DNA from: Rugalucina vietnamica
Taxonomy: Eukaryota; Mollusca; Bivalvia; Lucinida; Lucinidae
DNA: 64,000 bases
Reading direction: 5' to 3'
NCBI GenBank assembly: GCA_964017185.1
Contig: OZ024879.1
Location: 25,361,456-25,425,455 of the forward strand
In this document: piece by piece, positions 42,900 to 54,800 of the stretch
Layout: each line of letters begins with the position of its first letter
Position numbering within the stretch: the stretch's first letter is position 1
Translations under genes and position numbers: made by a program
Notes under the pieces: generated by a model
The model's input: only the letters and a program-made list of their open reading frames with translations
Database searches by the model: none
Told to the model about the DNA's origin: nothing

Positions 42900-45800
42900 T
42901 GCAACCGTTAATACCGTGGCAACATGTTAAAACTAAGCGTTGCAGTTAAAACCGTTAATGCCAACACGTAAACACTAAGCTTTGCATTTGCAACCGTTAA
43001 AACCGTGTCAACACGTTAAAACTAAGCGTTGTAGTTAAAACCGTTAATGGCAACACGTAAACACTAAGCTTTGCATTTGCAACCGTTAAAACAGTTGCAA
43101 ACGTTAGTGTCAACATGTAAGCACTAACCGTTACAGTTGCAACCTTTAATGGCAACACGTTAACATTAAGCGTTAGTGGCAACACGTTAAAGCTAGGCGT
43201 TGCAGTTGCAAATGTTAGTGTCAACATGTAAGCATTAACCGTTGCAGTTGCAACCTTTAAAGGCAACACGTTAACATTAAGCATTGCAGTTGCAAGCGTT
43301 AGTGGCACTAAGCATTGGATTTGCAACCGTTAATACCGTGGCAACATGTTAAAACTAAGCGTTGCAGTTAAAACCGTTAATGCCAACACGTAAACACTAA
43401 GCTTTGCATTTGCAACCGTTAAAACCGTGTCAACACGTTTAAAACTAAGCGTTGTAGTTAAAACCGTTAATGGCAACACGTAAACACTAAGCTTTGCATT
43501 TGCAACCGTTAAAACAGTTGCAAACGTTAGTGTCAACATGTAAGCACTAACCGTTACAGTTGCAACCTTTAATGGCAACACGTTAACATTAAGCGTTAGT
43601 GGCAACACGTTAAAGCTAAGAGTTGCAGTTGCAAACGTTAGTGTCAACATGTAAGCATTAACCGTTGCAGTTGCAACCTTTAAAGGCAACACGTTAACAT
43701 TAAGCATTGCAGTTGCAAGCGTTAGTGGCAACACGTTAAAACTAAGCGTTGTAGTTAAAACCGTTAATGGCAATACGTAAACACTAAGCTTTGCATTTGC
43801 AACCGTTAAAACAGTTGCAAACGTTAGTGTCAACATGTAAGCACTAACCGTTAGAGTTGCAACCTTTAATGGCAACACGTTAACATTAAGCGTTAGTGGC
43901 AACACGTTAAAGCTAAGCGTTGCAGTTGCAAACGTTAGTGTCAATATGTAAGCACTAACCCTTGCAGTTGTAACCTTTAAAGGCAACACGTTAACATTAA
44001 GCATTGCAGTTGCAAGCGTTAGTGGCAACACGTTAAAACTAAGCGTTGGATTTGCAACCGTTAATACCGTGGCAACATGTTAAAACTAAGCGTTGCAGTT
44101 AAAACCGTTAATGCCAACACGTAAACACTAAGCTTTGCATTTGCAACAGTTAAAACCGTGTCAACACGTTAAAACTAAGCGTTGTAGTTAAAACCGTTAA
44201 TGGCAACACGTAAACACTAAGCTTTGCATTTGCAACCGTTAAAACAGTTGCAAACGTTAGTGTCAACATTTAAGCACTATCCGTTACAGTTGCAACCTTT
44301 AATGGCAACACGTTAACATTAAGCGTTAGTGGCAACACGTTAAAGCTAGGCGTTGCAGTTGCAAATGTTAGTGTCAACATGTAAGCATTAACCGTTGCAG
44401 TTGCAACCTTTAAAGGCAACACGTTAACATTATTAAAGCATTGCAGTTGCAAGCGTTAGTGGCACTAAGCATTGGATTTGCAACCGTTAATACCGTGGCA
44501 ACATGTTAAAACTAAGCGTTGCAGTTAAAACCGTTAATGACAACACGTAAACACTAAGCTTTGCATTTGCAACCGTTAAAACCGTGTCAACACGTTAAAA
44601 CTAAGCGTTGTAGTTAAAACCGTTAATGGCAACACGTAAACACTAAGCTTTGCATTTGCAACCGTTAAAACAGTTGCAAACGTTAGTGTCAACATGTAAG
44701 CACTAACCGTTACAGTTGCAACCTTTAATGGCAACACGTTAACATTAAGCGTTAGTGGCAACAAGTTAAAGCTAGGCGTTGTAGTTGCAAACGTTAGTGT
44801 CAACATGTAAGCATTAACCGTTGCAGTTGCAACCTTTAAAGGCAACACGTTAACATTAAGCATTGCAGTAGCAAGCGTTAGTGGCACTAAGCATTGGATT
44901 TGCAACCGTTAATACCGTGGCAACATGTTAAAACTAAGCGTTGCAGTTAAAACCGTTAATGACAACACGTAAACACTAAGCTTTGCATTTGCAACCGTTA
45001 AAACCGTGTCAACACGTTAAAACTAAGCGTTGTAGTTAAAACCGTTAATGGCAACACGTAAACACTAAGCTTTGCATTTGCAACCGTTAAAACAGTTGCA
45101 AACGTTAGTGTCAACATGTAAGCACTAACCGTTACAGTTGCAACCTTTAATGGCAACACGTTAACATTAAGCGTTAGTGGCAACACGTTAAAGCTAAGAG
45201 TTGCAGTTGCAAACGTTAGTGTCAACATGTAAGCATTAACCGTTGCAGTTGCAACCTTTAAAGGCAACACGTTAACATTAAGCATTGCAGTTGCAAGCGT
45301 TAGTGGCAACACGTTAAAACTAAGCGTTGTAGTTAAAACCGTTAATGGCAATACGTAAACACTAAGCTTTGCATTTGCAACCGTTAAAACAGTTGCAAAC
45401 GTTAGTGTCAACATGTAAGCACTAACCGTTAGAGTTGCAACCTTTATTGGGAAGACGTGAACATTAAGCGTTAGTGGCAACACGTTAAAGCTAAGCGTTG
45501 CAGTTGCAAACGTTAGTGTCAATATGTAAGCACTATCCCTTGCAGTTGTAACCTTTAAAGGCAACACGTTAACATTAAGCATTGCAGTTGCAAGCGTTAG
45601 TGGCAACACGTTAAAACTAAGCGTTGGATTTGCAACCGTTAATACCGTGGCAACATGTTAAAACTAAGCGTTGCAGTTAAAACCGTTAAAGCCAACACGT
45701 AAACACTAAGCTTTGCATTTGCAACAGTTAAAATCGTGTCAACACGTTAAAACTAAGCGTTGTAGTTAAAACCGTTAATGGCAACACGTAAACACTAAGC

Positions 45801-46060
45801 TTTGCATTTGCAACCGTTAAAACAGTTGCAAACGTTAGTGTCAACATTTAAGCACTAACCGTTACAGTTGCAACCTTTAATGGCAACACGTTAACATTAA
45901 GCGTTAGTGGCAACACGTTAAAGCTAGGCGTTGCAGTTGCAAACGTTAGTGTCAACCGTTGCAGTTGCAACCTTTAAATGCAACACGTTAACATTAAGCA
46001 TTGCAGAAGCGTTAGTGGCACTAAGCATTGGATTTGCAACCGTTAATACCGTGGCAACAT
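42900..46060. repeat. Two diverged copies of a 1,578-bp higher-order repeat
   Basis: Rare variants recur at 1,578 bp: CAATACGTAAAC (43,772 and 45,350), CGTTAGAGTTGCAACC (about 43,849 and 45,427) and CAACATTTAAGC (about 44,265 and 45,843). The pair has clearly diverged. Copy 2 has TTTATTGGGAAGACGTGAAC where copy 1 has TTTAATGGCAACACGTTAAC. The longest open frames of the whole array, 233 and 203 codons on the minus strand, lie here because a frame-shifting 47-bp variant is missing. This older, more irregular zone is next to the inversion point. Confidence 0.8.
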
Positions 46061-46182
46061 GTAAAAACTAAGCGTTGCAGTTAAAACCGTTAATGACAAC
46101 ACGTAAGCTGCTTTGCATTTGCAACCGTTAAAGCCGTGTCAACACGTTGAAACTAAGCGTTGTAGTTAAAACCGTTAAGCAC

Positions 46183-46203
46183 CGTTAACCGTTAACCGTT
46201 AGT
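46183..46203. repeat. Short ACCGTTA heptamer expansion
   Basis: The sequence AAGCACCGTTAACCGTTAACCGTTAGTG holds three consecutive ACCGTTA heptamers, made from the AACCGTTA start of the satellite monomer. It looks like slippage or a repair scar inside a disordered part of the array, about 800 bp left of the orientation switch. It is too short to be called telomeric. Confidence 0.6.
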
Positions 46204-46985
46204 GTCATGTAAGCACTAACCGTTAGAGTTGCAACCTTTAATGGGAAGACGTTAACATTAAGCGTTAGTGGCAACACGTTAAAGCTAAGCGTTGCAGTTG
46301 CAAACGTTAGTGTCAACATGTAAGCACTAACCCTTGCAGTTGTAACCTTTAAAGGCAACACGTTAACATTAAGCATTGCAGTTGCAAGCGTTAGTGGCAA
46401 CACGTTAAAACTAAGCGTTGCAGTTACAACCGTTAGTGTCAACATAACAGTAAGTGTAGCATTTGCTTACGTTAATTTCAACACGTTAACACGTTGCAAC
46501 CGTTTAATGTCAACATGATAACACTTAGCATTGCAGTTACAACCGTTAGTGTCAACATGTTTACACTAAGCGTTGCAGTTGCAACCGTTAATGACAACAC
46601 GTTAACACTAAGCATTGCGGTTACAATGCGTTAAAACTAAGCGTTGTAGTTAAAACCGTTAATGACAGCACGTAAACACTAAGCTTTGCATTTGCAACCA
46701 TTAAAACCATGTCAACACGTTAAAACTAAGCGTTGTAGTTATAACCGTTAATTGCAACACATTAGCACTAAGCATTGGATTTGCAACCGTTAATACCGTG
46801 GCAACACGTTAAAACTAAGCGTTGCAGTTAAAACCGTTAATGACAACACGTAAACACTAAGCTTTGCATTTGCAACTATTAAAACCATGTCAACACGTTA
46901 AAACTAAGCGTTGCAGTTAAAACCATTAATGACAACACGTAAACACTAAGCTTTGCATTTGCAACCGTTAAAACCGTGTCAACAC

Positions 46986-46989
46986 GTTA
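46986..46989. other. Orientation-switch breakpoint with GTTA microhomology
   Basis: Left of the point the sequence is a normal plus-orientation 47-bp variant reading GTGTCAACACGTTA, which should continue AAACTAAG. Right of it is the complement of CATGGAAGCACTAACCG, which should be preceded by ACG. The tetranucleotide GTTA (46,986-46,989) fits both partners, so the join is precise with 4 bp of shared sequence and no filler. This fits microhomology-mediated or template-switch repair. A join inside an assembly collapse is the alternative. Confidence 0.9.
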
Positions 46990-49900
46990 GTGCTTCCATG
47001 TTGACACTAACGTTTGCAACTGTTTTGACGGTTGCAAATGCAAAGCTTAGTGTTTACGTGTTGCCATTAACGGTTTTAACTACAACGCTTAGTTTCAACG
47101 TGTTGACACGGTTTTAACGGTTGCAAATGCAAAGCAGCTTACGTGTTGTCATTAACGGTTTTAACTGCAACGCTTAGTTTTTACATGTTGCCACGGTATT
47201 AACGGTTGCAAATCCAATGCTTAGTGCCACTAACGCTTGCAACTGCAATGCTTAATGTTAACGTGTTGCCTTTAAAGGTTGCAACTGCAACGGTTAATGC
47301 TTACATGTTGACACTAACGTTTGCAACTGCAACGCCTACCTTTAACGTGTTGCCACTAACGCTTTATGTTAACGTGTTGCCATTAAAGGTTGCAACTGTA
47401 ACGGTTAGTGCTTACATGTTGACACTAACGTTTGCAACTGTTTTAACGGTTGCAAATGCAAAGCTGTGTTTACGTGTTGCCATTAACGGTTTTAACTACA
47501 ACGCTTAGTTTTAACGTGTTGACACGGTTTTAACTGTTGCAAATGCAAAGCTTAGTGTTTACGTGTTGTCATTAACGGTTTTAACTGCAACGCTTAGTTT
47601 TAACATGTTGCCACGGTATTAACGGTTGCAAATCCAATGCTTAGTGCTAACGTGTTGCAATTAACGGTTATAACTACAACGCTTAGTTTTAACGTGTTGA
47701 CATGGTTTTAATAGTTGCAAATGCAAAGCTTAGTGTTTACGTCTTGTCATTAACGGTTTTAACTGCAACGCTTAGTTTTAACGTGTTGCCACGGTATTAA
47801 CGGTTGCAAATCCAATGCTTAGTGCTAATGTGTTGCAATTAACGGTTATAACTACAACGCTTAGTTTTAACGTGTTGACATGGTTTTAATGGTTGCAAAT
47901 GCAAAGCTTAGTGTTTACGTGTTGTCATTAACGGTTTTAACTACAACGCTTAGCTTTAACGCATTGTAACCGCAATGCTTAGTGTCAACGTGTCGTGTTG
48001 CAACTGCAACGCTTAGTGTAAACATGTTGACACTAACGGTTGCAACTGCAATGCTAAGTGTTAACATGTTGACATTAAACGGTTGCAACGTGTTAACGTG
48101 TTGAAATTAACGTAAGCAAATGCTACACTTACTGTTATGTTGACACTAACGGTTGTAACTGCAACGCTTAGTTTTACTAACGCTTGCAACTGCAATGCTT
48201 AATGTTAACATGTTGCCTTTAAAGGTTGTAACTGCAACGGTTAGTGCTTACATGTTGACACTAACGTTTGCAACTGCAACGCTTAGCTTTAACGTGTTGC
48301 CACTAATGCTTAATGTTAACGTGTTGTATTTAAGGTTGCAACTGTAACGGTTAGTGCTTACACTAACGTTTGCAACTGTTTTAACGGTTGCAAATGCAAA
48401 GCTTAGTGTTTACGTGTTGTCTTTAACGGTTTTAACTGCAACGCTTAGTTTTAACATGTTGCCACGGTATTAACGGTTGCAAATCCAATGCTTAGTGCTA
48501 ATGTGTTGCAATTAACGGTTATAACTACAACGCTTAGTTTTAACGTGTTGACATGGTTTTAATGGTTGCAAATGCAAAGCTTAGTGTTTACGTGTTGTCA
48601 TTAACGGTTTTAACTACAACGCTTAGTTTTAACGCATTGTAACCGCAATGCTTAGTGTTAACGTGTTGTCATTAACGGTTGCAACTGCAACGCTTAGTGT
48701 AAACATGTTGACACTAACGGTTGCAACTGCAATGCTAAGTGTTAACATGTTGACATAAACGGTTGCAACGTGTTAACGTGTTGAAATTAACGTAAACGAA
48801 TGCTACACTTACTGTAATGTTGACACTAACGGTTGTAACTGCAACGCTTAGTTTTAACGTGTTGCCACTAACGCTTGCAACTGCAATGCTTAATGTTAAC
48901 GTGTTGCCTTTAAAGGTTGCAACTGTAACGGTTAGTGCTTACATGTTGACACTAACGTTTGCAACTGTTTTAACGGTTGCAAATGCAAAGCTTAGTGTTT
49001 ACGTGTTGTCATTAACGGTTTTAACTGCAACGCTTAGTTTTAACATGTTGCCACGGTATTAACGGTTGCAAATCCAATGCTTAGTGCTAATGTGTTGCAA
49101 TCAACGTTTATAACTACAACGCTTAGTTTTAACGTGTTGACATGGTTTTAATGGTTGCAAATGCAAAGCTTAGTGTTTACGTGTTGTCATTAACGGTTTT
49201 AACTACAACGCTTAGTTTTAACGCATTGTAACCGCAATGCTTAGTGTTAACGTGTTGTCATTAACGGTTGCAACTGCAACGCTTAGTGTAAACATGTTGA
49301 CACTAATGGTTGCAACTGCAATGCTAAGTGTTAACATGTTGACATAAACGGTTGCAACGTGTTAACGTGTTGAAATTAACGTAAGCAAATGCTACACTTA
49401 CTGTAATGTTGAAACTAACGGTTGTAACTGCAACGCTTAGTTTTAACGTGTTGCCACTAACGCTTGCAACTGCAATGCTTAATGTTAACGTGTTGCCTTT
49501 AAAGGTTGCAACTGCAACGGTTAGTGCTTACATGTTAACACTAACGTTTGCAACTGCAACACTTAGCTTTAACGTGTTGCCACTAACGCTTAATGTTAAC
49601 GTGTTGCCATTAAAAATTGCAACTGTAACGGTTAGTGCTTCCATGTTGACACTAACGTTTGCAACTGTTTTGACGGTTGCAAATGCAAAGCTTAGTGTTT
49701 ACGTGTTGCCATTAACGGTTTTAACTACAACGCTTAGTTTCAACGTGTTGACACGGTTTTAACGATTGCAAATGCAAAGCAGCTTACGTGTTGTCATTAA
49801 CGGTTTTAACTGCAACGCTTAGTTTTTACATGTTGCAACGTGTTGACACGGTTTTAATGGTTGCAAATGCAAAGCTTAGTGTTTACGTGTTGTCATTAAC

Positions 49901-51394
49901 GGTTTTAACTGCAACGCTTAGTTTTATCATGTTGCCACGGTATTAACGGTTGCAAATCCAATGCTTAGTGCTAACGTGTTGCAATTAACGGTTATAACTA
50001 CAACGCTTAGTTTTAACGTGTTGACATGGTTTTAATGGTTGCAAATGCAAAGCTTAGTGTTTACGTGTTGTCATTAACGGTTGCAACTGCAACGCTTAGT
50101 GTAAACATGTTGACACTAACGGTTGCAACTGCAATGCTAAGTGTTAACATGTTGACATAAACGGTTGCAACGTTTTAACGTGTTGAAATTAACGTAAGCA
50201 AATGCTACACTTACTGTTATAATGTTGACACTTACGGTTGTAACTGCAACGCTTAGTTCTAATGTGTTGCCACTAACGCTTGCAACTGCAATGCTTAATG
50301 TTAACGTGTTGCCTTTAAAGGTTGTAACTGCAACGGTTAGTGCTTACATGTTGACACTAACGTTTGCAACTGCAACGCTTAGCTTTAACGTGTTGCCACT
50401 AACGCTTAATGTTAACGTGTTGCATTTAAGGTTGCAACTGTAACGGTTAGTGCTTACATGTTGACACTAACGTTTGCAACTGTTTTAACGGTTGCAAATG
50501 CAAAGCTTAGTGTTTACGGTTTTAACTGCAACGCTTAGTTTTAACGTGTTGCCACGGTATTAACGGTTGCAAATCCAATGCTTAGTGCTAATGTGTTGCA
50601 ATTAACGGTTATAACTACAACGCTTAGTTTTAACGTGTTGACATGGTTTTAATGGTTGCAAATGCAAAGCTTAGTGTTTACGTGTTGTCATTAACGGTTT
50701 TAACTACAACGCTTAGTTTTAACGCATTGTAACCGCAATGCTTAGTGTTAACGTGTTGTCATTAACGGTTGCAACTGCAACGCTTAGTTGCACATGTTGA
50801 CACTAACGGTTATAACTGCAATGCTAAGTGTTAACATGTTGACATAAACGGTTGCAACGTGTTAACGTGTTGAAATTAACGTAAACGAATGCTACACTTA
50901 CTGTAATGTTGACACTAACGGTTGTAACTGCAACGCTTAGATTTAACGTGTTGCCACTAACGCTTGCAACTGCAATGCTTAATGTTAACGTGTTGCCTTT
51001 AAAGGTTGCAACTGCAACGGTTAATGCTTACATGTTGACACTAACGTTTGCAACTGCAACGCTTAGCTTTAACGTGTTGCCACTAACGCTTAATGTTAAC
51101 GTGTTGCCATTAAAGGTTGCAACTGTAACGGTTAGTGCTTACATGTTGACACTAACGTTTGCAACTGTTTTAACGGTTGCAAATGCAAAGCTTAGTGTTT
51201 ACGTGTTGCCATTAACGGATTTAACTACAACGCTTAGTTTTAACGTGTTGACACGGTTTTAACGGTTGCAAATGCAAAGCTTAGTGTTTACGTGTTGTCA
51301 TTAACGGTTTTAACTGCAACGCTCAGTTTTAACATGTTGCCACGGTATTAACGGTTGCAAATCCAATGCTTAGTGCTAACGTGTTGCAATTAAC

Positions 51395-54300
51395 GGTTAT
51401 AACTACAACGCTTAGTTTTAACGTGTTGACATGGTTTTAATGGTTGCAACTGCAAAGCTTAGTGTTTACGTGTTGTCATTAACGGTTTTAACTACAACGC
51501 TTAGTTTTAACGCATTGTAACCGCAATGCTTAGTGTTAACGTGTTGTAATTAACGGTTGCAACTGCAACGCTTAGTGTAAACATGTTGACACTAATGGTT
51601 GCAACTGCAATGCTAAGTGTTAACATGTTGACATAAACGGTTGCAACGTGTTAACGTGTTGAAATTAACGTAAGCAAATGCTACACTTACTGTAATGTTG
51701 AAACTAACGGTTGTAACTGCAACGCTTAGTTTTAACGTGTTGCCACTAACGCTTGCAACTGCAATGCTTAATGTTAACGTGTTGCCTTTAAAGGTTGCAA
51801 CTGCAACGGTTAGTGCTTACATGTTAACACTAACGTTTGCAACTGCAACACTTAGCTTTAACGTGTTGCCACTAACGCTTAATGTTAACGTGTTGCCATT
51901 AAAGGTTGCAACTGTAACGGTTAGTGCTTCCATGTTGACACTAACGTTTGCAACTGTTTTGACGGTTGCAAATGCAAAGCTTAGTGTTAACGTGTTGCCA
52001 TTAACGGTTTTAACTACAAAGCTTAGTTTCAACGTGTTGACACGGTTTTAACGATTGCAAATGCAAAGCAGCTTACGTGTTGTCATTAACGGTTTTAACT
52101 GCAACGCTTAGTTTTTACATGTTGCAACGTGTTGACACGGTTTTAATGGTTGCAAATGCAAAGCTTAGTGTTTACGTGTTGTCATTAACGGTTTTAACTG
52201 CAACGCTTAGTTTTAACATGTTGCCACGGTATTAACGGTTGCAAATCCAATGCTTAGTGCTAACGTGTTACAATTAACGGTTATAACTACAACGCTTAGT
52301 TTTAACGTGTTGGCATGGTTTTAATGGTTGCAAATGCAAAGATTAGTGTTTACGTGTTGTCATTAACGGTTGCAACTGCAACGCTTAGTGTAAACATGTT
52401 GACACTAACGGTTGCAACTGCAATGCTAAGTGTTGACATAAACGGTTGCAACGTGTTAACGTGTTGAAATTAACGTAAGCAAATGCTACACTGTTATAAT
52501 GTTACAACGGTTGTAACTGCAACGCTTAGTTTTAACGCATTGTAACCGAAATGCTTAGTGTTAACGTGTTGCAACTGCAACGCTTAGTGTAAACATGTTG
52601 ACACTAACGGTTGCAACTGCAATGCTAAGTGTTAACATGTTGACATAAACGGTTGCAACGTTTTAACGTGTTGAAATTAACGTAAGCAAATGCTACACTT
52701 ACTGTTATAATGTTGACACTTACGGTTGTAACTGCAACGCTTAGTTTTAACGTGTTGCCACTAACGCTTGCAACTGCAATGCTTAATGTTAACGTGTTGC
52801 CTTTAAAGGTTGTAACTGCAACGGTTAGTGCTTACATGTTGACACTAACGTTTGCAACTGTAACGCTTAGCTTTAACGTGTTGCCACTAACGCTTAATGT
52901 TAACGTGTTGCATTTAAGATTGCAACTGTAACGGTTAGTGCTTACATGTTGACACTAACGTTTGCAACTGTTTTAACGGTTGCAAATGCAAAGCTTAGTG
53001 TTTACGTGTTGTCATTAACGGTTTTAACTGCAACGCTTAGTTTTAACGTGTTGCCACGGTATTAACGGTTGCAAATCCAATGCTTAGTGCTAATGTGTTG
53101 TCATTAACGGTTATAACTACAACGCTTAGTTTTAACGTGTTGACATGGTTTTAATGGTTGCAACTGCAAAGCTTAGTGTTTACGTGTTGTCATTAACGGT
53201 TTTAACTACAACGCTTAGTTTTAACGCATTGTAACCGCAATGCTTAGTGTTAACGTGTTGTAATTAACGGTTGCAACTGCAACGCTTAGTGTAAACATGT
53301 TGACACTAATGGTTGCAACTGCAATGCTAAGTGTTAACATGTTGACATAAAGGGTTGCAACGTGTTAACGTGTTGAAATTAACGTAAGCAAATGCTACAC
53401 TTACTGTAATGTTGAAACTAACGGTTGTAACTGCAACGCTTAGTTTTAACGTGTTGCCACTAACGCTTGCAACTGCAATGCTTAATGTTAACGTGTTGCC
53501 TTTAAAGGTTGCAACTGCAACGGTTAGTGCTTACATGTTAACACTAACGTTTGCAACTGCAACACTTAGCTTTAACGTGTTGCCACTAACGCTTAATGTT
53601 AACGTGTTGCCATTAAAGGTTGCAACTGTAACGGTTAGTGCTTCCATGTTGACACTAACGTTTGCAACTGTTTTGACGGTTGCAAATGCAAAGCTTAGTG
53701 TTTACGTGTTGCCATTAACGGTTTTAACTACAACGCTTAGTTTCAACGTGTTGACACGGTTTTAACGATTGCAAATGCAAAGCAGCTTACGTGTTGTCAT
53801 TAACGGTTTTAACTGCAACGCTTAGTTTTTACATGTTGCAACGTGTTGACACGGTTTTAATGGTTGCAAATGCAAAGCTTAGTGTTTACGTGTTGTCATT
53901 AACGGTTTTAACTGCAACGCTTAGTTTTAACATGTTGCCACGGTATTAACGGTTGCAAATCCAATGCTTAGTGCTAACGTGTTGCAATTAACGGTTATAA
54001 CTACAACGCTTAGTTTTAACGTGTTGACATGGTTTTAATGGTTGCAAATGCAAAGCTTAGTGTTTACGTGTTGTCATTAACGGTTGCAACTGCAACGCTT
54101 AGTGTAAACATGTTGACACTAACGGTTGCAACTGCAATGCTAAGTGTTGACATAAACGGTTGCAACGTGTTAACGTGTTGAAATTAACGTAAGCAAATGC
54201 TACACTGTTATAATGTTATAACGGTTGTAACTGCAACGCTTAGTTTTAACGCATTGTAACCGAAATGCTTAGTGTTAACGTGTTGCAACTGCAACGCTTA

Positions 54301-54800
54301 GTGTAAACATGTTGACACTAACGGTTGCAACTGCAATGCTAAGTGTTAACATGTTGACATAAACGGTTGCAACGTTTTAACGTGTTGAAATTAACGTAAG
54401 CAAATGCTACACTTACTGTTATAATGTTGACACTTACGGTTGTAACTGCAACGCTTAGTTTTAACGTGTTGCCACTAACGCTTGCAACTGCAATGCTTAA
54501 TGTTAACGTGTTGCCTTTAAAGGTTGTAACTGCAACGGTTAGTGCTTACATGTTGACACTAACGTTTGCAACTGCAACGCTTAGCTTTAACGTGTTGCCA
54601 CTAACGCTTAATGTTAACGTGTTGCATTTAAGGTTGCAACTGTAACGGTTAGTGCTTACATGTTGACACTAACGTTTGCAACTGTTTTAACGGTTGCAAA
54701 TGCAAAGCTTAGTGTTTACGTGTTGTCATTAACGGTTTTAACTGCAACGCTTAGTTTTAACGTGTTGCCACGGTATTAACGGTTGCAAATCCAATGCTTA
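51395..54800. repeat. Pair of ~1.69-kb blocks at 1,714-bp offset (inverted arm)
   Basis: In the inverted block, about 51,395-53,085 recurs at about 53,109-54,800. Matching landmarks include plus-strand open frames starting 51,695/53,409 and 52,710/54,424. The variant TGCTACACTGTTATAATGTTA appears at about 52,485 and 54,199. Differences are scattered, such as ATGTTACAACGG against ATGTTATAACGG and AGATTAGTG against AGCTTAGTG. The inverted arm has therefore also undergone its own tandem amplification. Confidence 0.8.

Larger units (their letters stand above)
1..46989 (-). repeat. Satellite block, first orientation (open frames on minus strand)
   Basis: All monomers here share one orientation, reading GCAACACGTTAA...AAGCGTTGCAG on the plus strand. 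On the minus strand the 42-bp unit translates as a 14-residue repeat such as LTLTFATATLSFNV or LPLKVATATVSAYM. Frames of 73 to 233 codons stay open until a 47-bp variant shifts the frame. Strand is marked minus only to record this orientation; I do not call a gene. The block contains all the nested duplications listed below up to 46 kb. Confidence 0.95.

Noticed and set aside
46183..46203. Telomeric repeat
   Set aside because: Only three ACCGTTA heptamers, which derive from the satellite monomer and are not a known animal telomere unit (TTAGGG).
679..46445. Dozens of minus-strand open frames of 60-233 codons as a gene family
   Set aside because: All are translations of the 42-bp satellite. 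They start and stop wherever length variants shift frame, have no signal, domain or splice context, and flip strand exactly with the array at 46,989.
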